64,000 nt of DNA from Silene latifolia. Lineage: Eukaryota > Streptophyta > Magnoliopsida > Caryophyllales > Caryophyllaceae. This document shows positions 1 through 12,894 of the stretch, piece by piece. The position numbers were made by a program, and so were the translations under genes. The notes under the pieces are model-generated. The model did not search any database. It saw only the letters and a list, made by a program, of their open reading frames with translations, and had not been told where the DNA came from. Location of the stretch: contig NC_133538.1 of the NCBI RefSeq assembly GCF_048544455.1, positions 348,658-412,657 of the forward strand, read 5' to 3'. Within the stretch, counting starts at the first letter, position 1. Each line of letters begins with the position of its first letter.

Positions 1-2915
1 TACGATATATGAAATGCAAACGTTGTTTTAACCCTAACATGTGAAGTTTCTATGTCGATTTAGATGCAACTAAACTAACTTTGTCAAAGTTGTAATTTAG
101 CATGTGGGTTGATTGATCTAGCAACATGTAAAACAAACAAACAAGGCTTAAGGGGGAATGGGGGGAGCCGTTGGGATCTACCTATTACAAACCAGGCATT
201 TCATGCCGACACAACGATAAATAAATTACAACTCGATCTAATTACAATTGCTACATACAACTCAAAACACGACACAAAACACACGGCCATTGGGCCTTGA
301 AAACCGTGCACATGAGGGTGGCCCACGGCTCACATGACCCACGGTCCTTGGGTCACTCCTCGTAATGCGTGCTCGCGCTTAATCTCATCGAATTATACAT
401 AAGGCTACGCACCAAAGCATGCATTAGCATAAACCGGGCCATGTTGCTTTCGACAACATGCGGTTTACTACGCTCCTACAAGCATTGGGGAACAACCGTC
501 TAACCAAACAAGACCAAGGTTTTTGAAAAGGTTTTGACTCAATAAAAGAAAGCTAACTTGAAAGATTACAACTCGATAAACCAACGATAAATTACAAACA
601 ATGAAACAACGAGAAAACAAACGGTATAAAAACAAAACGAGAAAGGCAAGACACACGGCCACCTCACGGCTTAAAGCCACGGCCCAAACCAACGGCCAAG
701 ATAAGGTCAACCTAGTTCCTAAGTTAGATTCATTGATTAGATCGGGTGATTGCAAAAAGGGATAAGAAACAAGTTAGAAAACGAGTTAAAAACGATGTCG
801 ATTGATTGTCGCGCAAGGGTGCATTCTACACGGCCTAAAGGGTCTAATTAGGTCAAATTCGCTAATTAATTTAACTCATCGAGTGTCAATAAGAAGGTGC
901 TAATCACGCACTCTTATACTAGCGAGAAATTAGGTGAAAGAGAGAGATGCATTCAATTATTTACAGAATCGTCGATTGATTTTATAACTTACGTCGAAGC
1001 CACCTATCGTGTCTAATTAGGTTATTAAATTAAATTAAAGTCATCTAAATACGTCATAGGTTAACAATCAGAGGTTAAACTAATATGCAACGGGTCCTAG
1101 GGTCTGTCGATTTGGCCGAAACAAAAGGGGGTCGAAAACGAAGAACAAAGTTAGATAATTGTTTTATTTATGCCCTACTTTGAACACGAGGATATGTAAA
1201 TGAGACTGGGGTGTACGACCGACAGATGTAGCGGTTTCTTTTCCCATCTCAAGTCAACGCGGGTGTTCATAGTGGTACTTTAACTCATACTCGGACTAAC
1301 TAGTTTCATAGTTAATTTAAAACAATCGATAAACAAGCGAAAAAACAAACAAAAAAAGACAATAAAAAGGGCATAAAAAAACGAAATAAAAAGAGAAAAG
1401 AGAAGGGGATTTGATGCACCCTCAACCTACATGTATCGTTGACACCGTCTTGGGTCGTAATCGATGGTAGATTTTATCTCGAGAGGCCGTCGTCGACGAA
1501 GAACAAAGCAAACACGGGTTTTGGAAAGTTTCTGGACAGCGATTTTAAAACAGTGATATCTCCCTCGTTTCACGACGAAAATTCGATTCGAAAGATGTTT
1601 TGGAAACTAGAAAGAGAGGAGAACAAGGATCTTAAATCAACCCCTGCTCGATTTGGGTTATTGGGCACGAAAAACGAGCACAAACAGAACTGGACAGACA
1701 AGAAGAAACCGCGAAAACAGAGTGTTATTTCACTCTGTTTTTCGAGGGATTTCGTGTACTCTCAAGGGCAATTTGGCTCGTAATTCTTTGTCTAATGTGT
1801 ATATGGATGTTATGTGGTTAATTAGGAACAAGAAACTCGAATTTTTATGGAGTTTTGATGGAGGAACGAAAGGGTTTTCGAAGAGGACACACAAACAGTT
1901 TCAGTTTGTGTGTCGGTTTTGTTTAGGGTTTTTGAAGGATGTTTAGGGTTTGTTTCTGAGGTTTAAAGCTTGTATGTGATGCTTGGATGTATGGAGGACT
2001 TAGAGGAATGAATGTATGGTGAAGGGGTGGTATTTATAAGGAGTTAAAATAGGTTAAAAGAGAGGGAGAGGCAATCGGGCTTGCTGAACATAGCTGCTGT
2101 CCAGCAGCTTTTGGGGGGGTTTCTAGGGTTCGTTTTGGGGTTTTCTTGGTGATTAAGCTAGGATAATATGGGTAGGATACTAGGGTATGGGTTAGGGTTA
2201 ATGGGTACGGGTCTTGGTGGTGTTTGGAGCGGGTTTGGGCTCGGGAATTGGCTCGCAAAAACAGGGGGCTCGGTTTATGCGTGGGCTGCTTGTGAGGGGT
2301 TTGGGACGAGGATTTGGGCTGTGATATGGGGGGTTCGAACAAGGGTGGATGGGCATTGGTCTAGGTGGGTTAGTGTACTCGAGATTCGTGCCAATTCGCA
2401 AAGAAAACGGGCTCAAAAACCGAGCTCAAATCAAGCTCAAAAACAAGTGTTCAAAACGAGTTTCTCGCTTTTTAAAATCGATTTTTCAAATCAAATAACC
2501 CATTAAAATAAATGACTTTTCAAATCAAATATACTCACAAAATGATTTTTCAAATCAAATATTTATTTTATTTTCAATAAAATAAATTTAAGAAAATAAA
2601 TTCAAAATAAAATAAAATAAATTGAATTTACCTAGAAAACCATATTTTAAATATCATTTAAAATAACAAAATGAACTCACTAAAAAACATTAATTTAAAT
2701 ATCATTTAAAATAATAAAAATGAATTCCCTTTAAAAAACATTAATTTAAATATCATTTAAATTAATAAAATACTTCATCGACGACGCCCATTCTACCTCG
2801 TAAAACGAGCTCCAAATAATGACAATGACAACTAAAGAATACATGTGTCCTATCATCATCGGGTGTTTGTCGGGTTCTCTATAAATTCCAATATCGACGG
2901 ATACGGGTATCTACA
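1..2915 (-). repeat. 3' LTR of E1, cut by window edge
   Basis: Matches 8867-11780 with only a handful of single-base differences, for example in G-runs near 145, 1129 and 1205. It ends at 2915 in TACA, where the two copies diverge. By comparison with the complete right LTR, about 380 bases are missing off the left edge. Small open frames inside it are duplicated in the other LTR and resemble no family I recognise. Confidence 0.92.
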
Positions 2916-2929
2916 GAGCCCCCACTTTG
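2916..2929 (-). promoter_or_regulatory. Polypurine tract of E1
   Basis: On the minus strand the sequence directly before the 3' LTR reads AAAGTGGGGGCTC, then TGTAGATACC. Position and purine content fit the plus-strand primer for reverse transcription. Confidence 0.78.
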
Positions 2930-5924
2930 ACTGAGGCTTGGACAAGGCGAAAGTCAAAGTATACCCCAGGTCCCTTTCGACCTGAGGATTCTTCGGGTCG
3001 TTTATAGTCCATTAGACTTGCGTATATAAGCTCGCCAGCCATAAGAAGAGACCATACCTGAAACTTCGTTGGGGATTGACTCTTGCTTCTGTTGTGTCAA
3101 ATTATCGTCGTTGGTCGTCGACCCATAAAGTTACATATATAATGGATTGAGCCTTATCCTTAGGCGCCTACGTATCCGTTTCTGACGGAATCAAACCCGC
3201 GTCGTAGTTCGGCCACTGCTGACACATGCCCAAAGTTTATCATCTGCTGGCATTTGTCCAAAATTCATCATCTCAATGACATTTGCCCAAAATTTATCAT
3301 CTCACTTGGCGCTTGTCCGAATGGGACGGGACTTTCCAAGGAGGTTGCCGCCGCTTTCATCATTTGCTTTCGGCTACGGAATTCTTCCATTTCATACTCT
3401 TGTATTGAATTGAATTCTTGGTGGATGTCATCCTTTACATCTTGATAATGGTCTCGAAGCCAACGGCTTCGAGCCCCTGAAGTTGAATGGCTCTAAAGTC
3501 GAAGACTTTAGAGCCCCCAGTTGAAGCATATCCTGCTATATTTGAAACACAAAAACGTACTAGCAATAATCATCACATAAGCACATTTGGATCATCGATC
3601 CTAAAATTAGATCATTTGAAAGATTGGGTCATCGACCCGAAAATTGAATTTGAAAATTTTGAATAATTGGGTCATCGACCCGAATTTTGAAATTGACATC
3701 ACTTGGAATGTTGGGCCATCGGCCCTTCAAAAATTGAATTTTGAATGAAGGATTGGATCGTCGACCCACAAAGTGTCCACCACTTAATCTATCCACAATT
3801 CGCAAATTTTTTTTGGAATTTTGAAATTTTGAAATTTTTGAAATCGAACCTTGACGGGTGAGCATGAAATACGACTCAGACACTCCGTATGACCCGTAAA
3901 CAACGTGGGCGTAGCCCGCTACCGTCAAACAAAAAAGGAAAATAAAACCCTAAGTGTGCACGGGCTTTAATTCAAATATGGACTTGCTGGGGGTAGAAAT
4001 GTAAATTGGCCATTCTGATGCCAAAAGAAGCGAATGGGAATCACAAGGTCGTCGAACTTGGGACGGAGATATCGTATGGCATGGGCGTGCTCCCAAGGGC
4101 ACATGGGAATCAAGATCACTTGGCATTGACAAGGTGGATTAAACTCACGGAGCAACAACGTTAGCTTCGCCTAGACACTAAACACAGACTGATTTTATGA
4201 GAACACTTACACATCACACATGACTTTTGTTGGGAACATTCTGTCACTCTTCTCTTCGCCTCCTTTCTTTTCAGCGAGTTTCATCATTTCTTGCCACCGC
4301 CTTCTTTCTTTTCAGCGGGCTTTTATTATTTTTTCTTCCACGCCTTCTTTCTTTTCAGCGGGTTTTTTCATATTTTCTGTTCCCAACACAAACCCACATC
4401 TATGTGACTCAGCATCTTTGCCTAAACCATTAGATAAAGCTCATTCTGAGACTCGGTACTATTCATCCGAACCTATATCCTCATCCTAGCCTACATCGAG
4501 TGCTAAGACTGACTCAAACAAAGGTGGCGTCATTTGGACTTGGTTAAGACCCGTAAGAAACTGACAAGATGACAACTTGGTTGATGAGTGGATTGAATCC
4601 CTTATTCTGAAGGACTGCCTACGTATTCGCGTGGAGCGAAATCAAATCCGACGTAGTTCGATCAAGGTGCATAAACTTGGCATATTGATTGTGTGTACAC
4701 ACTCGAAGGTTTCACCTAAGGTATCATGTCATATCCCATTCTAGCCTGTAAAGTACCGTTAAATCCCGTGTTTGGGGTTAGGTGTAAAAGGCTTGGATCT
4801 TTTGGGATGTGGAGCTTGGTAATAACAAGTTTGAATGGTTAACCATCATTCTGAAGGTTTGTTTTGTGGTGTTAAGGCCAAGGGCTATGGCTTATAACGT
4901 GGTTGGAATGGGTGTCTCGGGTTTGATGAACCACGAGTGCAAATGGGTTGAAAAATGATGTGGGTTCAAATTTCCATGTCTGGACCCTAAAGGCTGGGTT
5001 TAACAACACAAGCGGAATAATTCTCAAAATTCCCGACTATCCCTTTGTAACTGTCTCAGAAAGGACTTAGAGGGTAAAGAGGTTACTACTTAAGCTTTTG
5101 GGCTTCGCCCATTGAACCTCAACTATGGGTACTTGACTTGACTTCTGGCTTCTGTAACTTCGACATTCAACCAAAAGCATTCTGCAATAACTTCAACATC
5201 TTTTTTTCTTTTTTTCTTTTTTTTTCTTTCATCACTTTCCTTTTTTCATTTTTCTTTTCTTTCATCCTTTTTTTTTTTCATCTTTTCATTATTTTTCATT
5301 TTTCCAATTTTTTCCCTTTTCTCCTTTTTTCATTCTTTTTGAAAAAAAGTCTTCTACTCATTCTCCTAGTCACAAATGGATACACCTTGAAAACATGGCT
5401 TCGCCAACTAATTTGGGTAGGAACTAACAATTCCTTGTTAGAACGGGTTGATATCTTCTCTCTTCGAGATGGGATGATTTTATGGGGAAAAGGCTTGCCT
5501 TCCGTCATCGATAGGGGAAACAAGGAGCTAGTCCGGGTTTGTCATAGAATCATCTAAAAGCTTGTCACAAACATTGGTTCAGATGGAGGTTTTCTACCAC
5601 CAGACATGGAATAGGTAAAGGAATCAAACACGGGATCCTAGTGTACCTTACATTTTGAAACAGGACATATTTCTACCCCAGGGATTCCTTTGAGTGTGTT
5701 GTGCATTTTATCATGCTTTCAGAATGATTGAGGATTGAAAACAAGGCAAATTTGGAAACGAAACTGTAACTTTTTATTGGAAAGACAAATGCTTGACAAA
5801 CTCGAAGGAACGATTCCTAGGACACACCCTAGGTCATCGCGGAACAAATGACTCAACTTCAGGAAAAGAAAGTCCTAGACTCGACTCGACTAAGATAAGA
5901 AAACAGATCCCGACTCATAATTTT
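2930..5924 (-). other. Long 3' untranslated region of E1
   Basis: Three kilobases downstream of gag with no frame resembling pol. It contains two copies of a structured motif (3168-3207 and 4619-4656) in which CTACG and CGTAG can pair around an AATCAAA-type core. It also has several short direct repeats of CATTTGCCCAAAATTCATCAT type near 3230-3300 and of GGGTCATCGACCC type near 3600-3770. A strong pyrimidine tract lies at 5199-5341, which is purine-rich in the transcript. Confidence 0.6.
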
Positions 5925-7521
5925 TCAAATCTGGTCTTGAGCTTTCCCTTGTTCAGCTGTCAGCATAGATGCTCGGTTCTTGTCCTTCATCCCTTTGATG
6001 GTCTGCCTCCATCCTGAGGTAGTCCTCTGAGGATCTATGCCAGTGATGAAGGTTGGTAAATCGAATTGTCTTTTATTAACTTCGTTAATGAGAGGAGAAC
6101 ATTCTAGAGCAAGACTCCCGACTTGAATTTCATTCTTCGAGTTTGGCAAGAATTCAAAGCAATCCACAAATATTTTCCCGATAAACACCCCTTTCAAGTG
6201 ACATGGGCGGATAAGATGGGAATAATCGACATTGTCTTCGACAGAAACAAAGTTGGCGTGATCGGCAAATGGATTGGTGATGTTATTGGGTTTAACAGCT
6301 GGGATTGGGAGCGTTCCGTTCTCAATCATGTCTTGGATTTCGTGCTTCAGTCGATAGCACCTTTCAGTATCATGGCCTTTCCCTTGATGAAAGGCACAGT
6401 AGGCATTTGGTTTATACCATTTACCTTGTTGTTCAGCAGGTGGATCCGGAGTTGGACCAATAGGCTTCAGCTTTCCTTGGGCTATGAGCCTTTGGAGAGC
6501 GTATGTATAAGTGCATCCGATATCGGTGAATGCCCTAGGTGTTTGGCGCTGCGACTTCTTCGATTGCCCTTCTAAGAGATTGATGGCTTCATCAATATGG
6601 GTGGTTGCTGGGGCCTTGCCCTTAGACGATGAGGCCCCTTGGTACCCTTTCGGCTTTTCAGCCTCTGCCTTTATGACATCATCTTCTACCTTTATCCCGA
6701 TTCTTATCAATTCTTTGAAAGAACCAAAATTCTGGTATCTCAGAGCATTGCGGTAAATAGGTCGTAAATTCTTTACGAACTTATCTACCATTTCAACTTC
6801 GTCAGGCTTCTTGGCTAATTTCACGCTTTCAGCGCGCCATCTTGCAAGGAATTCAGTAAATCCCTCTTTCTCCTTTTGCGTCATAACCTCCAAAGTTCTT
6901 ATGTTGGTTTGAATCTCGACATTGTCAGCATAGTGCTTACAGAACTCCACCGTAATATCTTCGAAAGTGGGGAAGTTCTTGAGGTCAAGGTTATAGAACC
7001 ACGCCTTTGGGTGTTCACCCAGAGATTGGGCGAAAATTTCAGAGAGCATATCAGCAGGTACTCCCTTCAGTGCTAAGTACCCTTTATAGGCCTTAACATG
7101 GTGGACTGGATCTTCAGTGCCCTTGAACTTTGGGATGTCAGTGAGTACCATGTTCGTGGGCAACTTGTCCTGAACTGGGGCATAGGCCCTAGCATTCTCA
7201 TAGTGGATATTCTTCCCTTGGGAGAGCTTCAAACGGTCCTCGATGAACTTGAACCGTTTCTCTAAATCGATCGAGTGGAGTAGATGAAGAGGAATCTTCA
7301 ACCAACTTAGACTCGATCACATCCATTCGGGTCATCATGAGGTTCACGGCCTCCGTGAGCTTGTTGATAGCATCTTCCATTGCTTGACGTCGGGTTTTGG
7401 GCGGCCTTTCTACAAGAAAACCCCGTACTGAGTCAATATTTAAAGTAAGAGCCCCTGCACACTTAAGGACACGACCCCAACTTGACTCAAACAAAGACTC
7501 GACTTGAGATTGATTAACCAA
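5925..7521 (-). pseudogene. gag: gag of E1 (Tat-like), frameshifted
   Basis: Encodes the capsid/nucleocapsid protein that would package element RNA in the cytoplasm. The long frame (5925-7301, 458 codons) has a retrotransposon-gag core with the pattern FKGTEDPVHHVKAY, W-F-Y-N-L, F-CKHYADN, about residues 55-185. A zinc knuckle lies near residues 308-330 (CAFHQGKGHDTERC followed by YRLKHEIQDMI), a form I associate with Tat/Ogre-like gag. A second frame (7198-7521) carries the N-terminal part and overlaps, so the gene is split by a frameshift near 7260; the conserved block resumes at RFKFIEDRLKL. No protease motif follows. This is the only coding region of E1. Confidence 0.82.
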
Positions 7522-8463
7522 AGGTTCAACTCACGGTTTGATTTAGACATCGGTTCATTTTAGACTCGACAAAACGACATGACTCAAACTGTCATAACTC
7601 GATTCTAAACTGGACTTGGTGTGACTAAACCCGTGATTGGGCTAACATAGCCCAGGGGTTCGAGTGAAACGTCCATAAGGCCTAGCTTGGACGTTTTTTG
7701 TGGACTATTCTAGACCAAAAGGTCGACCAACATGACTCAAAGCCCAAGAGGTGAATTTGGGTGACCCAACAAGGTCGTGTTCTAGACTCTTGAAACAAAA
7801 CCCGGCCTAACACGGCCATGACCCGGACACGACTCGACGCATTTCATGCTTGGTTGAGGTTCGAGAAACATTTTGGATTGATTTTGAAAAACGAATGATC
7901 GATTTGAGATTTGAAATGGGCAGCATGCCGGCTATAAAAGCTTGTTTTGGGCCGAAATTCTAGTCCTATTTGGGCAGCATTCCGCGTTTTGAAAATCATG
8001 CTAGGTTTGAAAGTAAGTTGTTCAAAAGTTCGGTTTTGAAAAGGACTTGGAATTTTCGAAAAACAAGACTCGGGAAAACACATTGCACATTGTCATTCTC
8101 ATGTTATAAGGATGTATGCTCCTAGACATCTCTAGGTCTCGGCAAGTCTTCTATAAGAAGGTCTATGCCCTTCATCCTTTTGCGGTCTAATAGAGCGAGG
8201 TGTCTTAAGGTAAAGTACCTAGAAGATCGTCCCCACCCTCAAGAACCACGCGAGGCGAAGTGGAAGCGAGCAATGTGCGCTTCCGGCATAGTGGGACGTC
8301 GCCCCCACGCATCACGAAGAAACGCTGGGACGGCCCGGCAAGTCCTTAAGGGTTTATGCATGAATCGTAGCACTATGAGTAATGTTTTACTTTCCAACAC
8401 TTTCTTTTCAAGTTTCACCTCGGAGGAAAAGACCCTAGAAACACAATGTAACTAGTCCTCTTT
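7522..8463 (-). other. 5' leader of E1 between primer site and gag
   Basis: About 0.9 kb without a supported gene. It would form the RNA leader with any packaging or dimerisation signals. I see no clear hairpin array and no CTCGATCGAG palindromes, unlike E2 to E4. Confidence 0.5.
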
Positions 8464-8480
8464 TCCCCGCGGAGTCGCCA
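8464..8480 (-). promoter_or_regulatory. Primer binding site of E1 (tRNA-Arg-like)
   Basis: The minus strand reads TGGCGACTCCGCGGGGA five bases after the LTR end. TGGCGACTCC complements a tRNA 3' end of GGAGTCGCCA; from memory, Ogre/Tat-like elements use an arginine tRNA with this end. The tRNA assignment is inference. Confidence 0.72.
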
Positions 8481-8485
8481 AATCG

Positions 8486-11400
8486 TGGACAAGGCCCTCG
8501 GAATCTGCGTCCGCGGGATCCACATCTGGCATAATCGACTCGAGGTTCTTTCGAATCGAATTAAGACATATTAGAGTCGCCACCAAGTTTTTGGGAACTT
8601 GGAACCGTTCAAGTCAACTTTACACCTTTCATCGAAAAGCATAAAGCCCATCGACTACGAGTGATTAAAGATAAAGACTTGTACCCTATATCACTCGATT
8701 TGAATGACTCTCGTAATCCAATGGTATTTAGACGGATCCACAAACCATAGATCTTGAGTAAGGGGTGAGGGTACGTGTTGGGAAGCCCATAAGGACACCC
8801 AACCCCGCCCGTCGATAACGGCCTCTACTAAGTCAAGTGTCGGATTTCAAACAAGGTCATAGCTACTACGATATATGAAATGCAAACGTTGTTTTAACCC
8901 TAACATGTGAAGTTTCTATGTCGATTTAGATGCAACTAAACTAACTTTGTCAAAGTTGTAATTTAGCATGTGGGTTGATTGATCTAGCAACATGTAAAAC
9001 AAACAAACAAGGCTTAAGGGGGAATGGGGGAGCCGTTGGGATCTACCTATTACAAACCAGGCATTTCATGCCGACACAACGATAAATAAATTACAACTCG
9101 ATCTAATTACAATTGCTACATACAACTCAAAACACGACACAAAACACACGGCCATTGGGCCTTGAAAACCGTGCACATGAGGGTGGCCCACGGCTCACAT
9201 GACCCACGGTCCTTGGGTCACTCCTCGTAATGCGTGCTCGCGCTTAATCTCATCGAATTATACATAAGGCTACGCACCAAAGCATGCATTAGCATAAACC
9301 GGGCCATGTTGCTTTCGACAACATGCGGTTTACTACGCTCCTACAAGCATTGGGGAACAACCGTCTAACCAAACAAGACCAAGGTTTTTGAAAAGGTTTT
9401 GACTCAATAAAAGAAAGCTAACTTGAAAGATTACAACTCGATAAACCAACGATAAATTACAAACAATGAAACAACGAGAAAACAAACGGTATAAAAACAA
9501 AACGAGAAAGGCAAGACACACGGCCACCTCACGGCTTAAAGCCACGGCCCAAACCAACGGCCAAGATAAGGTCAACCTAGTTCCTAAGTTAGATTCATTG
9601 ATTAGATCGGGTGATTGCAAAAAGGGATAAGAAACAAGTTAGAAAACGAGTTAAAAACGATGTCGATTGATTGTCGCGCAAGGGTGCATTCTACACGGCC
9701 TAAAGGGTCTAATTAGGTCAAATTCGCTAATTAATTTAACTCATCGAGTGTCAATAAGAAGGTGCTAATCACGCACTCTTATACTAGCGAGAAATTAGGT
9801 GAAAGAGAGAGATGCATTCAATTATTTACAGAATCGTCGATTGATTTTATAACTTACGTCGAAGCCACCTATCGTGTCTAATTAGGTTATTAAATTAAAT
9901 TAAAGTCATCTAAATACGTCATAGGTTAACAATCAGAGGTTAAACTAATATGCAACGGGTCCTAGGGTCTGTCGATTTGGCCGAAACAAAAGGAGGTCGA
10001 AAACGAAGAACAAAGTTAGATAATTGTTTTATTTATGCCCTACTTTGAACACGAGGATATGTAAATGAGACGGGGGTGTACGACCGACAGATGTAGCGGT
10101 TTCTTTTCCCATCTCAAGTCAACGCGGGTGTTCATAGTGGTACTTTAACTCATACTCGGACTAACTAGTTTCATAGTTAATTTAAAACAATCGATAAACA
10201 AGCGAAAAAACAAACAAAAAAGACAATAAAAAAGGCATAAAAAAACGAAATAAAAAGAGAAAAGAGAAGGGGATTTGATGCACCCTCAACCTACATGTAT
10301 CGTTGACACCGTCTTGGGTCGTAATCGATGGTAGATTTTATCTCGAGAGGCCGTCGTCGACGAAGAACAAAGCAAACACGGGTTTTGGAAAGTTTCTGGA
10401 CAGCGATTTTAAAACAGTGATATCTCCCTCGTTTCACGACGAAAATTCGATTCGAAAGATGTTTTGGAAACTAGAAAGAGAGGAGAACAAGGATCTTAAA
10501 TCAACCCCTGCTCGATTTGGGTTATTGGGCACGAAAAACGAGCACAAACAGAACTGGACAGACAAGAAGAAACCGCGAAAACAGAGTGTTATTTCACTCT
10601 GTTTTTCGAGGGATTTCGTGTACTCTCAAGGGCAATTTGGCTCGTAATTCTTTGTCTAATGTGTATATGGATGTTATGTGGTTAATTAGGAACAAGAAAC
10701 TCGAATTTTTATGGAGTTTTGATGGAGGAACGAAAGGGTTTTCGAAGAGGACACACAAACAGTTTCAGTTTGTGTGTCGGTTTTGTTTAGGGTTTTTGAA
10801 GGATGTTTAGGGTTTGTTTCTGAGGTTTAAAGCTTGTATGTGATGCTTGGATGTATGGAGGACTTAGAGGAATGAATGTATGGTGAAGGGGTGGTATTTA
10901 TAAGGAGTTAAAATAGGTTAAAAGAGAGGGAGAGGCAATCGGGCTTGCTGAACATAGCTGCTGTCCAGCAGCTTTTGGGGGGGTTTCTAGGGTTCGTTTT
11001 GGGGGTTTTCTTGGTGATTAAGCTAGGATAATATGGGTAGGATACTAGGGTATGGGTTAGGGTTAATGGGTACGGGTCTTGGTGGTGTTTGGAGCGGGTT
11101 TGGGCTCGGGAATTGGCTCGCAAAAACAGGGGGCTCGGTTTATGCGTGGGCTGCTTGTGAGGGGTTTGGGACGAGGATTTGGGCTGTGATATGGGGGGTT
11201 CGAACAAGGGTGGATGGGCATTGGTCTAGGTGGGTTAGTGTACTCGAGATTCGTGCCAATTCGCAAAGAAAACGGGCTCAAAAACCGAGCTCAAATCAAG
11301 CTCAAAAACAAGTGTTCAAAACGAGTTTCTCGCTTTTTAAAATCGATTTTTCAAATCAAATAACCCATTAAAATAAATGACTTTTCAAATCAAATATACT

Positions 11401-11780
11401 CACAAAATGATTTTTCAAATCAAATATTTATTTTATTTTCAATAAAATAAATTTAAGAAAATAAATTCAAAATAAAATAAAATAAATTGAATTTACCTAG
11501 AAAACCATATTTTAAATATCATTTAAAATAACAAAATGAACTCACTAAAAAACATTAATTTAAATATCATTTAAAATAATAAAAATGAATTCCCTTTAAA
11601 AAACATTAATTTAAATATCATTTAAATTAATAAAATACTTCATCGACGACGCCCATTCTACCTCGTAAAACGAGCTCCAAATAATGACAATGACAACTAA
11701 AGAATACATGTGTCCTATCATCATCGGGTGTTTGTCGGGTTCTCTATAAATTCCAATATCGACGGATACGGGTATCTACA
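8486..11780 (-). repeat. 5' LTR of E1, complete (about 3.3 kb)
   Basis: Bounded by TG at 8486 and CA at 11780 (plus strand), next to the primer site on its left. The 11780 end is fixed by divergence from the left copy. The 8486 end is inferred from the primer site and the TG dinucleotide. The 3' part is AT-rich with repeated AAATATCATTTAAA blocks (11510-11630). Confidence 0.88.
10786..10902 (-). promoter_or_regulatory. Putative E1 LTR promoter: TATA box plus two telo-box motifs
   Basis: On the minus strand TATAAATA lies at 10895-10902. About 85-115 bases downstream are two AAACCCTAAAC motifs (TTTAGGG at 10806-10812 and 10786-10792 on the plus strand). AAACCCTA is the plant telo-box, common near starts of growth-linked genes. 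The same arrangement is in the left LTR (TATA 2031-2039). The transcription start was not determined. Confidence 0.45.
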
Positions 11781-11849
11781 CACCGTAGCAAACACGTCAC
11801 AGCATCGTCAGTTCTACATAGCTACAACAGAGCAACAACAACAAGTCTC

Positions 11850-12013
11850 TCCTGTGACAAAGCTTGCGACGGGTCAAGTAATACCCATGTGGGTAGAAAA
11901 GACCAAACACATTGTTACTCCCTAGGCATTTTGTTTTTATCTTATCTACCCCACATGGGTAATATTTGACCCGTCGCAAGTTTTTACTTGCGACGGATAT
12001 GCCCGTCACAAAT
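11850..12013. mobile_element. Palindromic MITE
   Basis: Long inverted arms at about 11863-11897 and 11945-11980 share GCGACGGGTCAAGTAATACC and its complement. Outer segments GTGACAAAGCTTGCGACGG and CGACGGATATGCCCGTCAC extend the symmetry. No coding capacity. The superfamily is not assigned. A related GACGGGTCAAGTA word occurs in the MITE near 23110. Confidence 0.6.
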
Positions 12014-12876
12014 GAGAATTGGTGTAGCAACAATTACACTAATCTAAAACTGTTAGTAAAGAGGATGCATCATTCATTCTTGATGTTTGCAGACACACAA
12101 GGGCTTGGTAAAGCTAACACTAATTTGCTTGGGAGCACATATAATTGTCAAATTTTAGAGCTTAAGTTAACTCTTACCGGAACAAAGAACAACTTCTATT
12201 CAACAAAAGTCACTCTATATTTAAATTCTTAACTGCCCACAATAGGACCCTCGTTACCAAAATCATATTAATGAACCTCGCATATTGTCAGCATTGAATG
12301 GATTATGGACCCTTTTAGCGTGCTTGACTTTTAGTTAGCTAAATGTGTGTTAGAAGAGGAACATATCTTACCATGCTGTATCTATAGCTTATAGATAATT
12401 CTTCATAGCATTATTTGACCATATCTTTATTCCACTTCAACAAACTAACAATTATTATTTTCTTCTTAAGCATTTGAAATTTTGTTCTTAAGCATTCGTA
12501 CCCAGAAGAGCGATTTTAATTTCCTCATATATAATATGACAACATCAAGCCATCAACCATCTATTATTTTAATCTCAACTCATCCGTAGGACATGCTCAC
12601 ATGTATATTCAAGCTTAATAGGTTTATAATAATAGAATATAACCACAAAACTAGTAAATTAGCATCCACATCATTGCTAAAATTTCAATCAACCAAAATA
12701 AATCTGAAAGTCAATGTAAGGCATTCCAACACTAGTTCTCCCACCAACTTGAAGCTCAAGGTTTCCGGAAACGCGGCACTTTATAATGGTTAATCTGGAG
12801 ATTTGTTCCCCATATTACTGTTTATATGTAACTAGTTACAGTACTAGTTTCAGGAATTTGAAGCCAATAGTTGAAC
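12014..12876. other. Non-coding spacer
   Basis: AT-rich sequence with no coding similarity I can recognise, no inverted repeats and no LTR ends. Short open frames here look random. Confidence 0.5.
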
Positions 12877-12894
12877 AATGAAAAGAAAAGTAGA
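12877..12894. repeat. LINE target-site duplication, left copy
   Basis: AATGAAAAGAAAAGTAGA, identical over 18 bases to 13825-13842. It sits exactly against the LINE 3' tail. Length and exact match are typical of L1-type insertion. Confidence 0.85.

Larger units (their letters stand above)
1..11780 (-). mobile_element. E1: gag-only Tat-like Ty3/gypsy LTR retrotransposon
   Basis: Bases 1-2915 repeat almost perfectly at 8867-11780, giving two very long LTRs around a 5.5-kb interior. The element reads on the minus strand: the right LTR starts (minus) with TGTAGATACC, a primer site follows its other end, and a purine tract lies against the left LTR. The interior holds one gag gene with a Tat-like zinc knuckle and no protease, RT, RNase H or integrase, so it is non-autonomous. 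About six differences were seen across 2.9 kb of paired LTR, so the insertion is recent. The left LTR start lies outside the window, so the target duplication cannot be tested. Tat lineage is inferred from the gag and primer site. Confidence 0.88.

Noticed and set aside
468..755. 95-codon minus frame in the LTR (repeated at 9333-9620)
   Set aside because: Hydrophobic but without homology I recognise; identical in both LTRs simply because LTRs are identical.
2034..2506. Overlapping 72-112-codon frames in the E1 LTR (repeated at 10908-11371)
   Set aside because: Low-complexity GGGTTTGGG/GGCTCG sequence on both strands; no recognisable domain and only present as LTR copies.
11781..11850. Left terminus of the CACTA element
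   Set aside because: CACCGTAGCAAACACG only loosely resembles CACTACAACAAA; no matching subterminal GACGCTTT repeats.
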